From Fredericiella sp963839515 (lineage in GTDB: Bacteria; Chloroflexota; Anaerolineae; Caldilineales; Caldilineaceae), in the NCBI GenBank assembly GCA_963839515.1, contig CAWIVN010000016.1:1-64000 (forward strand): DNA of 64,000 nt, written 5' to 3'. Shown here in pieces: positions 56,724-64,000 of the stretch. The notes under the pieces are model-generated. The model saw only the letters and a list, made by a program, of their open reading frames with translations. It was not told the DNA's origin and did not search any database. Position 1 is the first letter of the stretch; every line of letters begins with the position of its first letter. Position numbers and translations under genes: made by a program.

Positions 56724-57776
56724 TTAGTGTGTAGCAAGTTTCTTGCGAAAGCGCACGTATTGCGCATAGTCAATCAGAGTGCGGCGGCGCATATAGTCAC
56801 GCGTGCTGGGAGCGCGCTGCTGGGCGGCCATGATACGGTCGGTGACGCGCAAGTCGAAGGCGTCCGAACCAGCGCCACTCCCGTAGCTTACCATGAGAAT
56901 CCGCTGGCCGGGTTTGGCTTCGTCAAGCACGGCGGACAAGCCAATCAACGCTGAACCTGCGTAGGTATTGCCGATCTCGGCGACAAGTAGACCGGTCTGC
57001 CATTGGGCAGGTTGGAAACCAAGATCCTCAAGCGCGCGCGTCGGGAACTTTGGATTGGGTTGATGGAAGATGACATAGTCATAATCTTCCGCTCCGGTTT
57101 CCATCTGCCGCATCATCTCTTCGGCCGCAGGAATGACATGGCCGAAATAGCCTGGATCGCCGCTGAAACGTTCGGCATGGCTGGGATAGTGGGTGATCGG
57201 CCTGCGCCAGAAGTCGGTGGTGTCTGAGACATAGCTGAGGGTGCGCTGAAAGACGACGAGAGCCTCTTCGGCCGGCCCCAGAAGGTAGGCGGCCCCGCCT
57301 GCACCCGCCGTGTACTCCAATGCGTCGCCTGGGCGCCCCTGGGCGGTATCCATACCGATGCTGAGTGCGTAGTCGGCCATGCCGCTGCCGACCAGACCGA
57401 TACCGGCCTGGATGGCTTCGGTGCCGGCTTTGCAGGCAAACTGCCAGTCGGCAGCCAGCGTTGCGGGCGTGGCTCCGATCGCCTCGGCGACAATTGTGCC
57501 GGTCGGCTTGACTGCATAGGGGTGACTTTCGCTGCCTACCCATACTGCCGCTATACGCTGTGGGTCAATGGCGGCGCGGGCCAAGGCGTTGCGGGCCGCT
57601 TCCACGCTCATGGTGGCGGTGTCCTCATCCAAACCCGGCACTGCCTTTTCGCGTACAGGGCTGCGGCTGTTGCTGTCGGTCCAGACGCGGCTGATCTCGG
57701 TCCCCGGCAGCCGGTAGCGCGGTACGTAAGCGCCGTAACCGACGATGCCAACGGCGCGGATTGGTTGATTCAACAC
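56724..57776 (-). CDS. Hydroxymethylglutaryl-CoA synthase (archaeal/bacterial short type)
   Basis: 350 residues. Thiolase fold: N-terminal GIVGYGAYVPRYRLP, catalytic Cys115 in DWQFACKAGTEAIQ, His/Asn-bearing IFHQPNPKFP and C-terminal MVSYGSGAGSDAF. It condenses acetoacetyl-CoA and acetyl-CoA to HMG-CoA, the second step of the mevalonate route to isoprenoids. The gene follows HMG-CoA reductase directly (1 bp gap), giving consecutive pathway steps in one operon. Confidence 0.94.
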   Translation of the reverse strand: MLNQPIRAVGIVGYGAYVPRYRLPGTEISRVWTDSNSRSPVREKAVPGLDEDTATMSVEAARNALARAAIDPQRIAAVWVGSESHPYAVKPTGTIVAEAIGATPATLAADWQFACKAGTEAIQAGIGLVGSGMADYALSIGMDTAQGRPGDALEYTAGAGGAAYLLGPAEEALVVFQRTLSYVSDTTDFWRRPITHYPSHAERFSGDPGYFGHVIPAAEEMMRQMETGAEDYDYVIFHQPNPKFPTRALEDLGFQPAQWQTGLLVAEIGNTYAGSALIGLSAVLDEAKPGQRILMVSYGSGAGSDAFDLRVTDRIMAAQQRAPSTRDYMRRRTLIDYAQYVRFRKKLATH

Positions 57777-57777
57777 G

Positions 57778-59094
57778 TTACTTACTCCTTGTCTGTTGCA
57801 GCAGTTCGCGGGCCCGCTCTACGCGCACCTGGCCCTCTGCCACTAATTGGGCGGCCAGCCAGTCCACGTCGGCGCCTGCTGCACCGGCGGCAATCGCCAC
57901 CTGGCGAGCGTGCAGGGACATGTGACCTCGCTGGATTCCCTCAGTCGCCAAGGCACGGATAGCGGCCAGATTTTGCGCCAGTCCAACTGCTGCCATGACT
58001 TCGCTCAACTCACGCGCCGACGAAACACCCAGAATTTTTAACGCCGTTTGAGCAACTGGGTGGGCGCGCGTTGCACCGCCGACGATGCCCACGGCAAGCG
58101 GCAACTCAAGGCGGCCATATAATGCATTGTAATGTGAGTCGCCGGTTTTGTCCGTAACCACTCTCCACTCGGTCAGGGCTCGATATTGGCCGTCACGGGC
58201 AGCGTAGGCATGCGCGCCTGCCTCAATCGCCCGCCAGTCGTTGCCGGTGGCGAGCGCAACGGCGTCGATACCGTTGAGAATCCCCTTATTGTGCGTGGCT
58301 GCGCGATAGGGATCAGCCACGGCAAAGGCATTGGCCTGGGCGATGCCTTCGATAGCCTGTTCGCCAGGAAAGTCCAGCACACCAAAGCTGGTGGCGGGGA
58401 TTGTGACTTCGGCCCAGGCACGCCTGCGGTCCGTGAGATTGCTGAGAATGCGCAGCAGAGCGCGGCCGCCGCTGAGGCGCTCCAGGGTCGGGGCAATTGC
58501 CTCGGCCGCCGTATTTACGGCGTTGGCGCCCATGGCGTCACGCACATCGAACAGGAGATGGACGATCAACATGGGCCCGGCCGGGGTGTCCAGTAAGTGG
58601 CGGGTCTCGATGTCGACAGGTCCACCACCACGGTTGGCGATGCTGGGACTGGTATTTGCCTGCGCCAGGAGTTCGGTTCTGGCTGCCAGGATGGCGGTCG
58701 CCGCCTGGCCTGGGTCGCCTACGTCGAGCAGCTGAATCTGGGCAATCATGATTGGCTCGGTGCTGCCCGTCTTGAAGCCGCCGCCGGTGCGCGCCAACTT
58801 AGCTGCGTAGCTCACCGCCGCCACGACGGACGGTTCCTCCACCACCATCGGCACCAGATATTCTTTGCCGTTGACGAGAAAATTGGTGCCGATACCAAGC
58901 GGCAGGCTGTAACGACCCACCACGTTTTCGATCATTTTGTCCGCCTGCGCCACCGAGAGACCCTCGTGCAGTACGGCCACCTCTTCCTGGGATAGATCGG
59001 CCCAGCGGGCGATGATAGCAGTACGTTCGGCGACACTCTTTTGATAAAAGCCACTGAGACGCGCTGTACGGCCTATAGCAGACTCATTGTTCAT
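57778..59094 (-). CDS. Hydroxymethylglutaryl-CoA reductase, class II type
   Basis: 438 residues. Signature segments: ENVVGRYSLPLGIGTNFLVNG, EEPSVVAAVSYAAKLA with catalytic Glu, THNKGILNGIDAVALATGNDWRA with catalytic Lys and Asp, and a C-terminal SLHARQVA containing the catalytic His. It reduces HMG-CoA to mevalonate; the class II enzymes can also run in the oxidative direction, but the adjacent synthase favours biosynthesis. TACAAT ends six bases before the start codon, so the mRNA may be leaderless. Confidence 0.95.
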   Translation of the reverse strand: MNNESAIGRTARLSGFYQKSVAERTAIIARWADLSQEEVAVLHEGLSVAQADKMIENVVGRYSLPLGIGTNFLVNGKEYLVPMVVEEPSVVAAVSYAAKLARTGGGFKTGSTEPIMIAQIQLLDVGDPGQAATAILAARTELLAQANTSPSIANRGGGPVDIETRHLLDTPAGPMLIVHLLFDVRDAMGANAVNTAAEAIAPTLERLSGGRALLRILSNLTDRRRAWAEVTIPATSFGVLDFPGEQAIEGIAQANAFAVADPYRAATHNKGILNGIDAVALATGNDWRAIEAGAHAYAARDGQYRALTEWRVVTDKTGDSHYNALYGRLELPLAVGIVGGATRAHPVAQTALKILGVSSARELSEVMAAVGLAQNLAAIRALATEGIQRGHMSLHARQVAIAAGAAGADVDWLAAQLVAEGQVRVERARELLQQTRSK

Positions 59095-59138
59095 GCGCTT
59101 ATTGTACCCGGATTTGCGATCTTCTCTTGTGTGCAGGT

Positions 59139-60563
59139 CTAGCCAAATGCAGCCAGTGCACGGCTGATCAAGTCGTTGAGCAATTGCGGCGCCAGGGCGA
59201 CGCCGATCGTAACCACAAGTGCCGTCAAGGCCAGCGCTGCACTAAAGCTTTGCTCGCGTGGGATCAACCGGTTTTCGAGGTGGCCAAACATCATGCGTGC
59301 CAGCCGTACGTAGCCAATGAAGGCTCCAACCGAGGCTACCAGCACCACTGCGGCCGGTCGCCAATCGATTTCGGCCAACGTCAACAGTGCAGCCCAGTGA
59401 GCAGCAAAGCCGGCGCTCAATGGAAAGCCGACCAGCCCCAGACCGCCAAGCATGACAGCGGCGCTGTTCCACGGCATACGGCTGCCGACGCCGCGCAGGC
59501 GCTGCAGGTCGAGACTGCCAATGGTCTGTTGAATGGCGGAAAGGCCAGCCGCCGAGGTCGCCATGCTGATCACGCGCACGATGAAAAGGAATAATACCAG
59601 CGTCCAACTGCGCAGGCCGGGAGCCGCTAAAACGACGATGATCAAACCCCAGTCGCCGAGTGCCGCATAGCCCCACAGGCGGCCGGCGTTGAGTGCGCCC
59701 AGCGCGGCCACACCGCCCCACACCGTCGTGATCAGCCCCAGCCAACTTAACCAGATCGGCCAGTCCGTCTGCTGGTAAACAAATGGATAAGCAAAGAGGA
59801 CGCGGGCCGTAAGATAGAGCACTGCAAGTTCTCTGAGCAGAGTCACCAGGAGCACGGCCGGGGCCGTGGCCCTTTCGGCCAGGGCCGGCGTCGAACTATG
59901 CAGTGGGAAAGGCGCTATCAGCGCCAATAGACCCAAGCCTAACAGCATGCCCGCCGTCTGCTGGAGCGCCACGTCCTGTGGGTTTAGGGGAATCTGATCG
60001 ACGTACCAGGCGGCCAGCAGGAAAAGGGGCACTGCCAGCAGAGGTGGGATAAGCATGCGCAGTGGGCCGGTCGGATCGGTAACCGTGGTGTTTTGTACGA
60101 TAAAGACCGCAAGTGCGGAGAGAATAGCCAGGGCTAGCGGGACTACAATGACAGGAGCCTTTGGCCCGGCAATGATGATCGCCACAAATACATAGCCGGA
60201 CACCAGCAGCCATGCAATGCCCGGAAAACTGCTGTAGCGCAGCCCGTTGGCTGCCAGCAGGAGGGCGCAAGCAGTGATGAGCAGGCTCAGGGCGATGATC
60301 GGAATATTGTCTTGCTGCAACTGAAAGGTGTACCCGTAACGGGTGAGCGGCGCCGCGAAATCGATGCTCCAGCCGGTCGGCAGCACCCACAATGGGCGGC
60401 TCAGATCCACTTGCCAGATGCCTACGCCTAGAAGGGCAGCGACAACGGCGCCGGCGAGCGCCACCCAATGCGACCAGGCGCGCAGGACGAAGCTGGTGCC
60501 CGCCATGACGAAAAAAGTAACCAGCAGGAGGGGGAGTGCCGGCAGGATAAGGGAAATTGTCAC
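59139..60563 (-). CDS. Proton-antiporter-like membrane subunit (MrpD/NuoN family)
   Basis: 474 residues from GTG 60563, whose G is the last base of the upstream stop TAG; the longer frame is a shadow. About fourteen membrane helices of the NuoL/M/N-MrpA/D family. In the TM7 region the usual Lys before Pro-(F/L)-His is replaced by a hydrophobic residue (LLALIAPFPLHSS), so the normal proton path is altered. Last gene of a three-gene cluster with another divergent paralogue. No other complex I or Mrp subunits are in view. Confidence 0.8.
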   Translation of the reverse strand: MTISLILPALPLLLVTFFVMAGTSFVLRAWSHWVALAGAVVAALLGVGIWQVDLSRPLWVLPTGWSIDFAAPLTRYGYTFQLQQDNIPIIALSLLITACALLLAANGLRYSSFPGIAWLLVSGYVFVAIIIAGPKAPVIVVPLALAILSALAVFIVQNTTVTDPTGPLRMLIPPLLAVPLFLLAAWYVDQIPLNPQDVALQQTAGMLLGLGLLALIAPFPLHSSTPALAERATAPAVLLVTLLRELAVLYLTARVLFAYPFVYQQTDWPIWLSWLGLITTVWGGVAALGALNAGRLWGYAALGDWGLIIVVLAAPGLRSWTLVLFLFIVRVISMATSAAGLSAIQQTIGSLDLQRLRGVGSRMPWNSAAVMLGGLGLVGFPLSAGFAAHWAALLTLAEIDWRPAAVVLVASVGAFIGYVRLARMMFGHLENRLIPREQSFSAALALTALVVTIGVALAPQLLNDLISRALAAFG

Positions 60564-61306
60564 TAAGCTGCCTTTTCCTGAACAGGATCCGCGGTGATGG
60601 GGCTGCCGGCAGCAACGGGCGGCGGCGTTTCCCTGGTGCGTCGCGGCTGCGGTGCAACGGCAGCGGCGACGTTTTTGATCGCTAAGCGGCTGGTGACGCC
60701 GCGGGAGCTGGCCGGCTCCAGCAGCACGAGATAGCTGCAGGCCAACGCCAAGACGATGTCTGTAATGCCGATGATGGCGGGCAGACCTGAGCCAGGCAGG
60801 AGGACGGCTGCCAGGGAATACATTGGCACAGACCACAACAGTACGCCAATGCCGCCGAGCAGCGGGCTGCCTGAAAAACTCCAGAGGGCCAACGCGCACA
60901 TGGCTGTCCAGAGCAAGAAATCCGTTTCCGCCTGCGAGAATGACGGTAGCGTGTAACCTGGGTCAAGATACCACCAGGCGCCAACAATAAAGGTCAAGGC
61001 CATCAGTCGCAAAGGCCAGTTGCCCGCCTGGCGCAGCGATGTCGGATGTGGGTGCAAAAATCCGGCGATGGCCAGCATAGCTGCTGATACCACGATCGCG
61101 AGCAACTGGCCCGCAGCAATGATGCCGGGGACGCCATGTACAAGCACAAGTACGGAACTAGATCCGAGATGAACAAGGACTACCCCCGCCAGTGCGATGC
61201 GCCAATCCCATAGAACAAAGATTGCGCCCGTAAGCACCGCCAGCAGCAAAATGCCGGCGCCCGTGGCGAATATGTTTCCGAAGGCGGTAAAGAATGCGTC
61301 GATCAT
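60563..61306 (-). CDS. Multi-pass membrane protein of the antiporter-like cluster
   Basis: 247 residues with about seven membrane helices (5-190) and a cytoplasmic Pro/Arg-rich tail of 45 residues. Its stop overlaps the start of the following subunit, and 3 bp separate it from the preceding one, so the three proteins are probably made together. It does not match the small Mrp or Nuo subunits that I know well; family unknown. Confidence 0.75.
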   Translation of the reverse strand: MIDAFFTAFGNIFATGAGILLLAVLTGAIFVLWDWRIALAGVVLVHLGSSSVLVLVHGVPGIIAAGQLLAIVVSAAMLAIAGFLHPHPTSLRQAGNWPLRLMALTFIVGAWWYLDPGYTLPSFSQAETDFLLWTAMCALALWSFSGSPLLGGIGVLLWSVPMYSLAAVLLPGSGLPAIIGITDIVLALACSYLVLLEPASSRGVTSRLAIKNVAAAVAPQPRRTRETPPPVAAGSPITADPVQEKAA

Positions 61307-61309
61307 TGG

Positions 61310-63010
61310 CTAGCGGAACAACAAGAAAGCGATCAACATTAAGATCAGGAACCATCCTAGATAGCCTGCGCCTTCGACCACATGCACAGCATTGTTGCCT
61401 GCCACTGCCAGTCGGTCGATGCCCCACATGCTCAGCCGGAACAGCCACTCAAGCTGACTGAAGCGGCTGATTCGATTGGGCCACTCACCCAGTCTAGGCC
61501 AGATGCGCGGGCGCAGCCAAACAAGGCCGAAGCCGAGCAACAGCGGCAAGCCCAAGGTAATCCAAACGCTGATACCGGCCACGGCCGACGGTGGATTGCC
61601 AAGCTCCGGCGGAATTGTGTCGTGCATGCCCGCCAGCGTTTCGGTAAACTGCGGTAAGATCCCGCTAATGGCCAACGGCAACCCTAATGCCAGACTGGCA
61701 AGCAGCAGGCGCACCGTATAGCTTTGTGGCAGGTCTTGTGCTGCAGCCTGCTCGGGTGTGCTCCAACTGCGCAGGAGTGCCGCCACCAAAATACCTTGCG
61801 CAATCACATATAACAAAAAGACAGGCCAGAAAACGATGCCACCTGTTAATAGCCGGGCTAAGGACGGTTGGGCGAGAAAACCGGGCGTAAATGGTGCGCC
61901 GGCGAGTGCCAAGGCACCAAAACTGACCGGCAATTGCCATCCCCAGGCTCGCCAGACCTGGTCGCCCACCAGCCACAGGCCACCGCCTAATGCAAAGGCT
62001 GTCGTCGCCCAAAACATACCGGCCGGACCCGGGTTTTCAGCCAATCCGCCCGCCAGTACCGCTACGCCGGCCGAACCGATCAGCACGAACGTGACATAAT
62101 GCAGCTGGTCTTCGGCAGTCCAAGCCGCAACCGCGGTTGCCAGCAAGGTAAGCGCGAGCAGGGTCAGCACGAACGGCGACACGACAATAGCTGCAGCGCC
62201 CAGTTGGAATGTCCAGCCAAAGAGCCATAAACCACATAATACGGGGGCCATATGGTCGAGCAGCCGTTCGGACAAGTTGAGCATATTGCGCGTGCGTGGC
62301 AGCAGCCAAAGATGAAATGGGTAGACACCCGAGCGAATGGCGGACGCCAGCAGCATCAGGAACAAGGTTTCCGGGGGCAGGGTGCCGTGGGCGAACTCCT
62401 GCGCCGGTCCGGCGGCACCGGCAGGCAGCAGGCCGATCAGGAGCAGCAAGGCGCCGAGCATGCTAAGAATACGCGCCTCATTGTTGCGCAGCTGCAGGCC
62501 GCCCTCACTGCCACTCTGGATGGGTTCGATAGCGGCCCGCAGTAGGATTGCCAGGTCGAGAAACACCCAGGAAAGCAGCGCAGTTAATAGATTGCCGCTG
62601 TTGACGAACAACAGGCTGCCTGCCAGCACCGTCAAGTTGGCGCTCAGCATGGCGCCCAACCGGGCGGACTGGGCGCCGGTAGTACGCGGGTTGCGGTCAA
62701 GCAGAATGCCCAACCCGCCCAGCAGGAGAATCAAGGCGGAGACATAGTAATTCCAGCTATCGCTGATCCAGTACAGGTTGATAGCGCTTTGCAGCAGCGG
62801 CTGCCACGGCCTGCCGTATGTTGGCACGACAGGTTGGAACTGCAGTGCCACAAACAGCACGGCTGCCACGGCAGCAAATGCAAGAGCTACGCCGGTCAGC
62901 ACGTTGCTGCGTCGCACCCAGCGACCGATCAACAGTGCAGCACCGGCCCCAAGCAACAGCACCAAAGGTGGGCCAATCGGAGACAAAAAGACTTCGGATA
63001 GCGTAGTCAC
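61310..63010 (-). CDS. Proton-antiporter-like membrane subunit (NuoN/MrpD family)
   Basis: 566 residues from GTG 63010; TACAAT ends eight bases upstream, which favours this start and a leaderless mRNA. Fourteen or more helices. The TM7 motif is IRSGVYPFHLWLLPRTRN, with Arg in place of the usual Lys five residues before Pro-Phe-His; the TM5 Glu region reads LLSWVFLDLAILL, with Asp rather than Glu nearby. First gene of the cluster. Together with the 59139 paralogue it may form a cation-translocating membrane module or a non-pumping scaffold. Confidence 0.8.
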   Translation of the reverse strand: MTTLSEVFLSPIGPPLVLLLGAGAALLIGRWVRRSNVLTGVALAFAAVAAVLFVALQFQPVVPTYGRPWQPLLQSAINLYWISDSWNYYVSALILLLGGLGILLDRNPRTTGAQSARLGAMLSANLTVLAGSLLFVNSGNLLTALLSWVFLDLAILLRAAIEPIQSGSEGGLQLRNNEARILSMLGALLLLIGLLPAGAAGPAQEFAHGTLPPETLFLMLLASAIRSGVYPFHLWLLPRTRNMLNLSERLLDHMAPVLCGLWLFGWTFQLGAAAIVVSPFVLTLLALTLLATAVAAWTAEDQLHYVTFVLIGSAGVAVLAGGLAENPGPAGMFWATTAFALGGGLWLVGDQVWRAWGWQLPVSFGALALAGAPFTPGFLAQPSLARLLTGGIVFWPVFLLYVIAQGILVAALLRSWSTPEQAAAQDLPQSYTVRLLLASLALGLPLAISGILPQFTETLAGMHDTIPPELGNPPSAVAGISVWITLGLPLLLGFGLVWLRPRIWPRLGEWPNRISRFSQLEWLFRLSMWGIDRLAVAGNNAVHVVEGAGYLGWFLILMLIAFLLFR

Positions 63011-63195
63011 AACGGGCGATTGTAGCACAGGCGGCACAGGGCGCCGAAAAGCATAAGGCACCTGACTGCGTCAGCCGGCTGTCTCCCGTTAAACATCTTC
63101 GCGATGGTTCACCTCCGGGCAATGGAAAAGATGGCTGAGACGACAGCGGGCTTGATTCCAGTATTCATCAAGTACAAATGGTATACTGACCTAAT

Positions 63196-64000
63196 ATGAA
63201 AGAAGAGGAGTTGTCCTGGCGGCAGCGGCTAAACAATCGCTGGTATGCTATTCCGGCCGTTGCCCAATGGTGGGCGCGCGGCAATGTCACACGCTCCCGC
63301 ACACTCGTGGCAGCGGATTCGACCATCCCGTTCGCACCCATGCGCAAGCCGCTGGCGTATAGCAGGGCAGCGCTGATTACCACAGCCGGCGTGCACCTGC
63401 GTAACCAGGCGCCTTTCGACATGCACAATAGAGAAGGCGATGCTTCCTATCGCACCATTCCAGCCACTGCTGCGGCCGCAGATATTACGATCACGCATAA
63501 GTACTACAACCATAGCGACGCCGACCGTGATCTCAATGTGGTGTTCCCAATGGCGCATTTTGCTGACCTGGCGCAGCACGGCGTGATCGGTGGGCTGGCG
63601 TCATACCACTTTGGCTTTATGGGGCACATCGAAGGCGAGCAGGCAACCATGCTCAACGACAAGACGGCACGCGCGGTGGCGGCAGAGCTGGTCAAGGATG
63701 GCGTGGATTTTGCCTTCTTGACGCCTGCCTGAGGACTCTGCAATCGGTCCGTGGGACTGATCGCTCGTGCCGTCGAGGCTGCAGGAATTGCGACGATCGT
63801 TGTGTCGCTTGCGCGTGACCTGACGGCAGCAGTCGGCACGCCGCGAGCGATCTTTCTGCGCTGGCCGCTTGGCCATCCACTTGGCGAGGCCAACCAACCT
63901 GCGCAACAGCGCAGCGTGATCTTTGCCGGTTTACGGCAGTTGTCGGCGGCACAGGAGCCTGGACAGATCGCCGAGCCTGGTTGGCGCTGGCGGCGTGAGC
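63196..64000 (+). CDS. GrdB/PrdB-like reductase family selenoprotein, UGA-containing (partial)
   Basis: Open from ATG 63196 to an in-frame TGA at 63730-63732 (codon 179), and beyond it without stop to the window edge. The sequence around the TGA, VDFAFLTPA-U-GLCNRSVGLIARAVEAAGIATIVV, matches the UxxC active-site region of glycine/betaine/sarcosine/D-proline reductase-type proteins; many homologues have CxxC there. The downstream part (PLGHPLGEANQPAQQR) also fits this family. A SECIS-like hairpin follows directly. TATACT ends eight bases before the ATG. The protein likely has a thiol/selenol redox function; true substrates of these non-Clostridial homologues are unknown. The end of the gene is outside the window. 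Confidence 0.82.
63741..63763 (+). promoter_or_regulatory. SECIS-like hairpin for UGA recoding
   Basis: CAATCGGTCC/GGACTGATCG pair over ten positions with one A-C mismatch and one G-U, around a GTG loop. It starts eight bases after the TGA, the position of bacterial SECIS elements read by SelB. Confidence 0.6.

Noticed and set aside
61382..63122. Plus-strand frames opposite the antiporter-like genes
   Set aside because: They overlap a convincing multi-helix coding region and show no membrane or domain pattern of their own.

Overview
The window is chromosomal DNA of a GC-rich bacterium, most probably a Chloroflexota of the Anaerolineae/Caldilineae type. This is inferred from gene content and style, not from a marker search. 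The clues are secreted lipoproteins with Thr-Pro-Thr linkers and SH3 modules, fasciclin repeats, a mevalonate-pathway pair (HMG-CoA synthase and reductase), a GlnRS with a YqeY/GatB-like tail, an FMN-riboswitch-controlled NMT1-type ABC importer, and many small membrane proteins without recognisable families.

Left end (1-3013): the terminal part of an integrated mobile element. A tyrosine recombinase (1808-2845) faces the 3' half of a tRNA-Glu(CTC) gene (2968-3013), which still has its own terminator. The 5' half of that tRNA is absent here, as expected for one attachment junction. Left of the integrase, four overlapping minus-strand frames run off the window edge. Six copies of a palindrome (ACCCGAAACGTTTCGGGT type) lie inside them, always read in the same register as Thr-x-Asn-Val-Ser-Gly. 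A T TTA AAC heptamer sits where two of these frames overlap, so a programmed -1 frameshift is possible.

3.1-12.9 kb: cell-surface and signalling genes, including a nuclease/SH3/lamin-tail secreted protein, a double fasciclin lipoprotein, a seven-helix membrane regulator with a C-terminal HTH, and a large repeat lipoprotein. 12.9-18.9 kb: a TetR-controlled efflux operon on the minus strand (TetR, MFS, HlyD-like adaptor, ABC permease, ABC ATPase, thioredoxin-fold protein) with two operator-like inverted repeats upstream. 19-27.7 kb: rplU-rpmA-rpmE, thymidine kinase, HDAC-like deacetylase, polyprenyl-phosphate glycosyltransferase, an ArsA/Get3 ATPase split by a one-base shift, a methyltransferase, truD and a Lon-N-domain protein. 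27.7-34.2 kb: tRNA-Val, a T-box leader ahead of an M20 peptidase, a diacylglycerol-type glycosyltransferase, thrS without a TGS domain, and infC with an ATT start codon.

34-45.5 kb: a large hybrid histidine kinase facing a stand-alone receiver, tRNA-Gln(CTG), the glnS-gltX operon (gltX is split by a one-base shift), and a riboflavin-type ABC importer behind a complete FMN riboswitch with promoter, aptamer and terminator. 45.6-56.7 kb: membrane hydrolase and Yip1-like genes, a CapA-like protein, a DsbA-like oxidoreductase next to a DsbB fused to a cytochrome c, pth and mfd. 56.7-63 kb: HMG-CoA synthase/reductase and a three-gene cluster of proton-antiporter-like membrane proteins. The right edge holds a GrdB/PrdB-type selenoprotein gene with an in-frame TGA, a UxxC motif and a SECIS-like hairpin; it continues past the window.

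Two conserved genes (arsA, gltX) carry single-base frame breaks, so base-level sequence errors are possible and should be kept in mind for every frameshift claim here.
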